The notes under the pieces: generated by a model
Told to the model about the DNA's origin: nothing
Databases searched by the model: none
What the model saw: the letters and a program-made list of their open reading frames with translations, nothing else
Assembly (NCBI GenBank): GCA_964647785.1
Contig: CAZYJD010000032.1
Span: 1 to 21,054 of the forward strand
Length of the DNA: 21,054 nt
From: CAZYJD01 sp964647785
Lineage (GTDB): Bacteria > Bacteroidota > Bacteroidia > NS11-12g > UBA9320
Reading direction: 5' to 3'
Program-made: the position numbers and the translations under genes
Shown here: positions 15,844 through 21,054 of the stretch, piece after piece
Position numbering within the stretch: position 1 is the stretch's first letter
Layout of the letters: each line of letters starts with the position of its first letter

Positions 15844-16851
15844 ATGGCCATTGAAACCGATATACTGATCATAGGTGCCGGACCCACCGGTTTGTTTGCT
15901 GTTTTTGAAGCCGGACTGGTAAAACTCAAATGTCACCTAATTGACTCTTTGCCACAGCCTGGAGGTCAGCTGGCAGAGATTTACCCGAAGAAGCCCATCT
16001 ACGATATCCCTGGATATCCCGAGGTGTTGGCTGGCGATTTGGTGCACAATCTCATGAAACAGATCGAACCCTTTAAACCCGGATTCACATTGGGAGAACG
16101 GGCCGAAACCATAGAAAAAACAGAGGATGGACGGTTCCGATTGATCACCAGTAAAGGAACCGAGCACTTGGCACCTGTCATAGCCATTGCCGGTGGTTTG
16201 GGATGTTTTGAGCCCCGTAAACCAGAATTGGAGAACCTTACGCACTTTGAAGATAAAGGGGTTGAATACATCATCAAAGACCCCGAGATATATCGGGGGA
16301 AAAAGGTGGTCATTGCAGGGGGAGGAGACAGTGCCCTCGATTGGACCATCTACTTAGCAGATTTGGCCAGCGAGCTCACCCTGGTGCATCGTCGAACCGC
16401 CTTTAGGGGGGCACTTGACAGCGTTGAAAAAGTAAAAGCGCTGCAAGAAAGTGGCAGGGTGAAACTGCTCACCAACAGTGAGGTCACAGCCCTTCATGGA
16501 AACGGAAAGCTCGAATCGATGACCATCCAAAACAGAGAAGAAGGCGAAGTTGAGGTATCTGCCGATCATTTCATTCCTCTCTTTGGCTTATCGCCCAAAT
16601 TGGGCCCGATTAAAGACTGGGGACTCAACCTCAGCAAAGAATCCATTGAGGTGAACACACTGGATTACAGCACAAACGTGCCGGGTATTTATGCCATTGG
16701 CGATATCAATAATTACGAAGGTAAACTGCGTCTTATTCTCTGTGGGTTTCACGAAGCAACCCTCATGGTTCAAAGTGCCTATAAACGCATTTACCCTGAA
16801 AAAAATCTGGTGTTGAAATACACCACTGTAAGCGGTGTAAACGGTTTCTAA
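15844..16851 (+). CDS. Ferredoxin--NADP(+) reductase, thioredoxin-reductase-like type
   Basis: A 335-residue FAD enzyme moving electrons between NADPH and ferredoxin. It has the FAD-binding motif IIGAGPTGLFA (9-19), PGGQLAEIYPKKPIYDIPGYPE, an NADPH-binding motif near 155-165 (VVIAGGGDSALDW) with the following HRR for the 2'-phosphate, and the second FAD segment IYAIGDIN. There is no CxxC redox pair in the NADPH domain, which separates it from thioredoxin reductase, and the C-terminal extension (KYTTVSGVNGF) fits the Bacillus YumC / Chlorobium FNR group. I use ATG 15844 rather than TTG 15835, because the latter lies inside the -7 promoter element. The stop shares a base with the next ATG (TAATG), coupling it to the FKBP lipoprotein. 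Confidence 0.93.
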   Translation: MAIETDILIIGAGPTGLFAVFEAGLVKLKCHLIDSLPQPGGQLAEIYPKKPIYDIPGYPEVLAGDLVHNLMKQIEPFKPGFTLGERAETIEKTEDGRFRLITSKGTEHLAPVIAIAGGLGCFEPRKPELENLTHFEDKGVEYIIKDPEIYRGKKVVIAGGGDSALDWTIYLADLASELTLVHRRTAFRGALDSVEKVKALQESGRVKLLTNSEVTALHGNGKLESMTIQNREEGEVEVSADHFIPLFGLSPKLGPIKDWGLNLSKESIEVNTLDYSTNVPGIYAIGDINNYEGKLRLILCGFHEATLMVQSAYKRIYPEKNLVLKYTTVSGVNGF

Positions 16852-17315
16852 TGAACATACAATTAAGCATCTTTTTTTTAGGACTGCTCTTTGTTTCCTG
16901 CAACAGGGAACCTATTTTGAGTCCGGAGGAACAATTGGCCAAAGACATTGGCATCATTGAACAATACCTGGCGGATAACAATCTGGTTGCTGAAAAGCTG
17001 GAAAGTGGTTTGCATTACATTATCCTTGATGAAGGCCGGGTAGATGAAAAACCGGGGCCGCAAGATCAGGTAGAGGTGAAGTACAAAGGTTACTTTACCA
17101 GTGGTGAAGTTTTTGACCAAACGGATGGTGACCGTACGATTCAATTTTATCTCAGCCAGGTGATCAAAGGGTGGCAGCAGGCGGTACCTCTTCTGAATCG
17201 AGGTGGCAAGGGATTGTTCTTCATTCCCAGCGGATTGGCCTACGGAAATAACCCCCCTTCAGGAATTCCTGCCAATGCCGTGCTCATTTTTGAGATTGAG
17301 CTAATAGACTTCTAA
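16851..17315 (+). CDS. FKBP-type peptidyl-prolyl isomerase lipoprotein
   Basis: A 154-residue predicted lipoprotein. The signal peptide ends in the lipobox FVSC with the lipidated cysteine at 17, placing it in the envelope. After a short helical spacer (about 22-55) comes one FKBP domain (about 56-154) with the active-site residues visible: VKYKGYFTSGEVFDQT, VIKGWQQAVPLLNRGGKGLFFIPSGLAYG and PANAVLIFEIELIDF. It should catalyse cis-trans isomerisation of prolyl bonds in exported proteins. It resembles GldI-type lipoproteins of gliding Bacteroidota, but I cannot tell it from other FKBP lipoproteins without a search, and no gliding genes are nearby. Its last 4 bp overlap the convergent thioredoxin-like gene. 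Confidence 0.92.
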   Translation: MNIQLSIFFLGLLFVSCNREPILSPEEQLAKDIGIIEQYLADNNLVAEKLESGLHYIILDEGRVDEKPGPQDQVEVKYKGYFTSGEVFDQTDGDRTIQFYLSQVIKGWQQAVPLLNRGGKGLFFIPSGLAYGNNPPSGIPANAVLIFEIELIDF

Positions 17316-17923
17316 GAAATCAACCCCAGCAACTCCTCTTGTATTTCCTCTGTTTTGTTGCGGGCATACCAGGTGTGCAATTCTTTTTCAAACTCAGCAT
17401 GGGTCTGGGTTTCCTGATTTTCTTTCCAATGAAGGTACATTTCATGCGCGCTTGCAGGCCTTGGCCCCCATTGAAACAATTCGTTCCCAGAATGATCAAA
17501 TGCAATCAATTTAGGTATGGATCTGCCGCCATTGGTGAGGTAGCGGTCCATGATATGTAGATTTTCATCTCTCAAGATGATGCCCAGTTGAATTTTATCA
17601 CCCGATATTGAAGCCAGCTCAGCAATTACCGGTAAACTTTGGGCGCTATCACCACACCAAGCTTCTGTTATGAGCAACCAAAATTGGGGTTTTGTCATTG
17701 CGCTCATTTTCGCTTGAAGAGATTTCTTTATTTCAAGTGTTTTGCCAATACGCCTCATGCGAATGAGATTAAGTGCAGTGAATCCTACCAGTGCAGCCGT
17801 TTGTTTTGAACCGCTGGTTTGGCCTGCCGAGCAGAGCTCATCCACCCAATTTAAAAAATCATCATACGACCAAACCCGACCATTGATTTCGGTTTGCAAC
17901 ATTTTTTCAATCAAAGCTTTCAT
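17312..17923 (-). CDS. Thioredoxin family protein with single active-site cysteine
   Basis: A 203-residue cytoplasmic protein. The central thioredoxin-like domain (about 78-165) has EAWCGDSAQSLPVIAELA, where the usual WCxxC is WCGDS: C90 is kept and the second cysteine is serine, so it is monothiol. Residues GGRSIPKLIAF supply the cis-proline (IP). The N-terminal 70 residues are helical and the C-terminal 45 residues are charged. This matches the family I know as Thioredoxin_9, common in Bacteroidota and Firmicutes, whose biochemical role is not settled. The ATG overlaps the M16 peptidase stop (ATGA), so the two are coupled. Its 3' end overlaps the convergent FKBP gene by 4 bp, with no room for a separate terminator. 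Confidence 0.87.
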   Translation of the reverse strand: MKALIEKMLQTEINGRVWSYDDFLNWVDELCSAGQTSGSKQTAALVGFTALNLIRMRRIGKTLEIKKSLQAKMSAMTKPQFWLLITEAWCGDSAQSLPVIAELASISGDKIQLGIILRDENLHIMDRYLTNGGRSIPKLIAFDHSGNELFQWGPRPASAHEMYLHWKENQETQTHAEFEKELHTWYARNKTEEIQEELLGLIS

Positions 17924-19155
17924 GCACCGGGGTGATAAATCAACGTACTTTTCAATTCTGGCAACAACAACTCATTGGCAGTTTCATAAAGCTGTCGGGC
18001 ATTTACCGCATCAATTTGCTCCATTACTTCATCCAGGGTATCCACCTTTCCCAGATCCAGCAAACTTTTGCCTAACAATACCATGAGGGAACTTTTATTG
18101 TCTTCACCCATGAGTACCTGTCCCTTGAATTGTGTTTTATACTTGCGCAGCTGCGTTTCATTCAAGCCATGCAACCTGAATTGATCCAGTTCCTTTTGTA
18201 CCAATCGCAGACTCTTTTTTAGCTGCTCGCGATCAGTGCTCCAGTGAATGCTGAGCATGCCGGTATCAGAAAAACTCATATATGAGCTGTCGATGTCATA
18301 GGTACAGGCATGCTTTTCCCGCAAACTGAGATTGAGTTTTGAATTCAATCCCGGCCCACCGAGAATATTGTTTAACAACAAGAGGGTTGTTCTGCGATCG
18401 TCTGAAAGTTTATAGGCCGGGAAGCCAACAATGGCGTATGCTTGCTGAAAACGCATGCTGAGCTCATGATGAAAAGGGGTGTAATGTTGAAAAACCTCCC
18501 TTTCAGGTCGCCTGCCCAAGTGCCCCTCATTGGGGAGCATTTTCTCCAATTGTTTCACCACCCTGTTCATGGGCACATCACCCACAAAGCTGAAAACCAT
18601 GTCTTGCCATTTGTAGTTTCGGCCGATAAATGCTTGCAAATGTGCTCGTTGAAATTGTGAAAGGCTGGCTTTATCGCCCAAAATATTGGTGCCCAATGCA
18701 TGTCCTTTGAAAAAATAATCTTGAAATTCATCAAAGATCCTTTCTTCAGGGGTGTCGAGATACATTTCAATTTCTTCTTGAATCACCCGTTTTTCTCGCT
18801 CAATCTCCCTTTCAGGGAAAACAGAATGAAACACAATATCGGTGAGCAACTCTAGAGATCTGGACGTATATTCCTTTACAATAGAAGCGTAAACCGCTGT
18901 TTTATCTTTGGTGGTAAAGGCATTGAGTTCACCACCCACCACTTCCAGCCGATTGAGAATGCGTGTTGCCGGACGGCGTTCGGTTCCTTTGAACAACATG
19001 TGCTCAATGAAATGCGCCAGTCCTTTTTCATTGGAGGTTTCATCTCTGGAACCCACATCCAGTACAAAACCACAATGCACCACACGACTGCCTTTATGGC
19101 GCTGATATATCAGGCGAAGGCCGTTGGAAAACTCATGAATTTCGTGATCCCTCAT
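17920..19155 (-). CDS. M16 family zinc metallopeptidase
   Basis: A 411-residue pitrilysin/processing-peptidase family protein. The inverted zinc motif HFIEH is at 48-52 (H48, E51, H52), in GLAHFIEHMLFKGT, and the third ligand lies in the helix EREKRVIQEEIEMYLD about 75 residues later. The second half carries the non-catalytic M16 repeat, including GGPGLNSKLNLSLREKHACTYDIDSSY with the arginine and tyrosine that complete the active site. There is no signal peptide, so it is probably cytoplasmic, like B. subtilis YmxG/PqqL-type one-chain proteins acting as homodimers. It sits between the nitronate monooxygenase-like gene and the thioredoxin-like gene with ATGA overlaps on both sides. Confidence 0.94.
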   Translation of the reverse strand: MRDHEIHEFSNGLRLIYQRHKGSRVVHCGFVLDVGSRDETSNEKGLAHFIEHMLFKGTERRPATRILNRLEVVGGELNAFTTKDKTAVYASIVKEYTSRSLELLTDIVFHSVFPEREIEREKRVIQEEIEMYLDTPEERIFDEFQDYFFKGHALGTNILGDKASLSQFQRAHLQAFIGRNYKWQDMVFSFVGDVPMNRVVKQLEKMLPNEGHLGRRPEREVFQHYTPFHHELSMRFQQAYAIVGFPAYKLSDDRRTTLLLLNNILGGPGLNSKLNLSLREKHACTYDIDSSYMSFSDTGMLSIHWSTDREQLKKSLRLVQKELDQFRLHGLNETQLRKYKTQFKGQVLMGEDNKSSLMVLLGKSLLDLGKVDTLDEVMEQIDAVNARQLYETANELLLPELKSTLIYHPGA

Positions 19156-20102
19156 TCAAGCCGCAACTTACACAAAGCGGGTGCCACTTCATTGAATTCT
19201 GTCACAATTTCATGTACGATTTGAGCTGCGGGTTTGATTTCATGGATCAAACCGCTGATTTGTCCGATTTCCAGCTCTCCTTCTTCCATATCACCTTCAA
19301 ACATGCCTTTTTTGGCGCGGGCTCTGCCCAAGATATTCAACAGTTCCTCTTTTCCTGCACCCTTTTCTTCTGCTGCTGAAACCTGCTGCCAGAAAGCATT
19401 CTTAATGAGGCGAACAGGAGTGAGTTGTTTCAGGCTCAATTGCGTGTCGCCCTCGGCAGCAGCAACGATGGCTTCCTTGAAAAGGTCGTGTGCACTCGAC
19501 TCTTTTGAAGCAGCAAACACAGATCCTATTTGAACAGCTTCAGCACCGAGGGCCATGGTCGCAAGCATGCTACGCCCGCTGCCAATACCTCCGGCCGCTA
19601 TCAAAGGCAGATTGCAGGCTTCCCGTATTTGCGGAATCAAAACAAGGCTGGTGGTTTCTTCTCGCCCATTGTGCCCGCCAGCTTCAAAGCCTTCTGCCAC
19701 GATGGCATCCACCCCTACCTGTTCACATTTACGGGCGAATTTGCTATTGGAAACCACATGAACAACTTTGATGCTCCGTTCCTTCAGCCAGGGTGTCCAG
19801 CTTGCGGGATTTCCGGCACTTGTGAATACGATCTTCACCCCTTCCTGCCAGATGATTTCCATGAGTTGTTCAATATCGGGATACAGCAAAGGCACATTCA
19901 CTCCAAATGGGTTTGAAGTGGCTGCCTTGCATTTTTGGATATGTTCCCTGAGAACCTCCGGGTACATGCTCCCCGCGCCAATGAGTCCCAAACCGCCGGC
20001 ATTGCTCACCGCAGCTGCCAGTTTCCAACCACTACACCAAATCATCCCCGCCTGAATGATCGGATAACGCGTTCCGAATAATTCGGTGATTCTGTTTTGC
20101 AT
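19152..20102 (-). CDS. Nitronate monooxygenase / FabK-like flavoprotein
   Basis: A 316-residue FMN TIM-barrel protein of the 2-nitropropane dioxygenase family. Landmarks: PIIQAGMIWCSGWKLAAAVSNAGGLGLIGAG (14-44), NPFGVNVPLL, EGFEAGGHNGREE with the conserved glycines and histidine, LIAAGGIGSGRSMLATMALGAEAVQIGSVF for the FMN phosphate, and a helical C-terminal third. Members oxidise alkyl nitronates or act as FabK-type enoyl-ACP reductases; the EAGGHNG loop is shared by both, so I do not choose. I start at ATG 20102 (MQNRITELFG) because the family begins there and a -7 promoter element ends four bases upstream; the longer frame to 20153 would read through that element and a hairpin. It is the first gene of a coupled three-gene unit. 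Confidence 0.9.
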   Translation of the reverse strand: MQNRITELFGTRYPIIQAGMIWCSGWKLAAAVSNAGGLGLIGAGSMYPEVLREHIQKCKAATSNPFGVNVPLLYPDIEQLMEIIWQEGVKIVFTSAGNPASWTPWLKERSIKVVHVVSNSKFARKCEQVGVDAIVAEGFEAGGHNGREETTSLVLIPQIREACNLPLIAAGGIGSGRSMLATMALGAEAVQIGSVFAASKESSAHDLFKEAIVAAAEGDTQLSLKQLTPVRLIKNAFWQQVSAAEEKGAGKEELLNILGRARAKKGMFEGDMEEGELEIGQISGLIHEIKPAAQIVHEIVTEFNEVAPALCKLRLE

Positions 20103-20106
20103 GTCG

Positions 20107-20114
20107 CAAAGGTA
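20107..20114 (-). promoter_or_regulatory. Candidate -7 element (TACCTTTG) of the nitronate monooxygenase operon
   Basis: Exact TAnnTTTG on the minus strand, only four bases before the ATG at 20102, again predicting a leaderless transcript. The -33 position does not carry TTTG. Confidence 0.5.
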
Positions 20115-20127
20115 GAGAGAAGAGTTT

Positions 20128-20166
20128 GCTTCGCCATTGAGCAAGAAGCTCAATTCAATGCGAAGC
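20128..20166. repeat. Nested 14-bp inverted repeat
   Basis: Outer arms GCTTCGC (20128-20134) and GCGAAGC (20160-20166); inner arms ATTGAGC (20136-20142) and GCTCAAT (20148-20154); loop AAGAA. Both 7-bp stems are perfect, separated by an internal loop of 1 nt on one side and 5 nt on the other. It sits 70 bp after the DUF4199 stop and starts 26 bp upstream of the next gene's ATG. It may be the DUF4199 terminator, although a T/C-rich rather than pure T tract follows on the minus strand, or an operator. Confidence 0.7.
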
Positions 20167-20236
20167 TATCAATGATATTCACTCAAAGCAACCAACAATG
20201 CACGGGTTAAAAGGCAGCAAGAAATGAAGCGGTATG

Positions 20237-20740
20237 TTAAATCACCGGACCCGATGCTTCTACTTCACTTTTTGAACGCACAAACAAAGACACCAGAGCA
20301 CTGGTGATCAAGCCCATGATAAAAGCCCCAATGGTACTCTGTACGATGTAATTCTTTAAGTTGAAGTTGGCTTCAGCATCCGCCCGGGTCATTAGTTCAT
20401 GGCTAACCGAGTATTCAATTACATGATCGAAAAACGATGGGGTGATGTACATGGAGGTGATGTATTGAGAAAACGGCGATAGGGCCGTAACAAACAGGGT
20501 GATGATCATGCCGCTTTTGAACCCCTTTTTCCAGTTCATTTGTCCGCCGAATTCTTTCTTTTTGCTGCGCAAAGCCAATACATAGATGAGGATGGCAGGT
20601 ATGGCAACCAGATTCGTGTAGATTGGGTGTTTTTCTATGTGTTCGTCGTGCAGGCCTGAAGCTTTTTCCATGACCATCCACAACAACATCATGCCAACAA
20701 AAATGAAGGCCCATTTAAATTCAGTTTTGATCGATTTCAT
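20237..20740 (-). CDS. DUF4199 domain-containing membrane protein
   Basis: A 167-residue protein with four predicted transmembrane helices at about 8-23, 42-57, 72-92 and 130-153. The pattern matches the DUF4199 family of Bacteroidota: KWAFIFVGMMLLWMVMEK at the start, IPAILIYVLALRSKK, then WKKGFKSGMIITLFVTALSPFSQYI, and a C-terminal helix with STIGAFIMGLITSALVSLFVRSK. The function of the family is not known to me. It is transcribed divergently from lpdA across 109 bp, and its own -7 element gives a short leader. Confidence 0.85.
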   Translation of the reverse strand: MKSIKTEFKWAFIFVGMMLLWMVMEKASGLHDEHIEKHPIYTNLVAIPAILIYVLALRSKKKEFGGQMNWKKGFKSGMIITLFVTALSPFSQYITSMYITPSFFDHVIEYSVSHELMTRADAEANFNLKNYIVQSTIGAFIMGLITSALVSLFVRSKSEVEASGPVI

Positions 20741-20762
20741 AGGAGTAGGTGCAAATGTCAGT

Positions 20763-20770
20763 CAAAAATA
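20763..20770 (-). promoter_or_regulatory. Candidate -7 element (TATTTTTG) of the DUF4199 gene
   Basis: Exact TAnnTTTG match on the minus strand, 22 nt before the ATG at 20740. It gives a conventional short leader of roughly 15-18 nt. No TTTG -33 box is present at the expected spacing. Confidence 0.45.
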
Positions 20771-20819
20771 CACTTTTGGATTTGAGCTCGCTCATAAGGC
20801 TGTTTGCGCTTGAAAGTTT

Positions 20820-20827
20820 TAACTTTG
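20820..20827 (+). promoter_or_regulatory. Candidate -7 element (TAACTTTG) of lpdA
   Basis: Exact TAnnTTTG match, 22 nt before the lpdA ATG at 20850. The leader would be A-rich (a run of seven As), typical of Bacteroidota translation starts, which rarely use a Shine-Dalgarno sequence. Confidence 0.5.
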
Positions 20828-20849
20828 CAGCCTCAAAAAAAGCACACCT

Positions 20850-21054
20850 ATGAATCAGTACGATGTTGCCGTAATCGGATCGGGCCCCGGAGGATATGTG
20901 GCCGCCATTAAATGTGCCCAACTGGGCATGAAAACCGCGATCATTGAAAAATACAACACCCTTGGTGGTACTTGTCTCAATGTGGGTTGCATTCCTTCAA
21001 AAGCCTTGCTTGATTCATCGGAGCACTTTCATGCTGCCGTGCACAAATTTGCCG
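20850..21054 (+). CDS. lpdA: Dihydrolipoyl dehydrogenase (3' end cut by window edge)
   Basis: The first 68 residues of the E3 flavoprotein shared by pyruvate and 2-oxoglutarate dehydrogenase complexes, which reoxidises lipoyl groups with NAD+. Visible features: a short lead (MNQYDV), the FAD-binding GxGxxG in VIGSGPGGYVAAI (8-20), the acidic end of strand 2 (IIEK, 31-34), and the redox disulfide GGTCLNVGCIPSKALL with C42 and C47. Up to the edge nothing separates it from a normal E3. The start is ATG 20850; no in-frame stop follows before the window ends. It is divergent from the DUF4199 gene and has its own -7 element. Confidence 0.95.
   Translation, partial: MNQYDVAVIGSGPGGYVAAIKCAQLGMKTAIIEKYNTLGGTCLNVGCIPSKALLDSSEHFHAAVHKFA

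Noticed and set aside
1..21054. CRISPR array, tRNA, rRNA, insertion sequence or defence island
   Set aside because: No direct-repeat array with spacers, cloverleaf, rRNA segment, transposase, integrase or toxin-antitoxin pair was recognised on either strand.

Overview
The window looks like ordinary chromosome from a member of the Bacteroidota, with moderate GC content. The evidence is the gene families: WbqC-like protein, paired rhomboids beside mutL, DUF4199, Cys/Asp/Asn-type surface lipoproteins and a type-2 ferredoxin-NADP reductase. Several start codons also sit just behind a TAnnTTTG -7 element, the housekeeping promoter type of this phylum. No rRNA, tRNA, CRISPR array, insertion sequence, phage gene or defence island was seen. 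Most genes are core functions or small conserved membrane proteins, and no intergenic gap exceeds about 275 bp.

Layout. 1-961: the 3' nearly complete accA (+). 937-2041: folK and a WbqC-family gene (-), overlapping each other and the accA 3' end. 2066-2530: a small single-pass membrane protein (+), divergent from folK. 2576-3292: a surface-type lipoprotein (-). 3410-5474: a CPBP-family membrane protease gene broken by a 28-N assembly gap, translationally coupled to a threonine-synthase-like PLP enzyme (-). 5624-9163: dnaE (+). 9273-10085: a two-domain universal stress protein (+). 10146-15570: a compact minus-strand run of small membrane protein, mutL, two rhomboid proteases, an EEP-family hydrolase and an O-methyltransferase. 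15844-17315: ferredoxin-NADP reductase and FKBP lipoprotein (+). 17312-20102: nitronate monooxygenase-like, M16 peptidase and thioredoxin-like genes (-). 20237-20740: a DUF4199 protein (-). 20850-21054: the start of lpdA (+).

The packing is tight: ATGA or TAATG junctions occur at 4483, 10790, 13440, 16851, 17920 and 19152. Convergent units also overlap (accA/wbqC by 25 bp, FKBP/thioredoxin by 4 bp).

I did not find a clearly new multi-gene system. The observations most worth a second look are: a recurring TAnnTTTG element 4-6 nt before the start codon, predicting leaderless or near-leaderless mRNAs for four genes; a large nested inverted repeat upstream of the nitronate monooxygenase gene; a MutL whose C-terminal endonuclease motifs are eroded; a five-unit degenerate heptamer array; and a small acidic membrane-anchored protein with a distinctive C-terminal motif.
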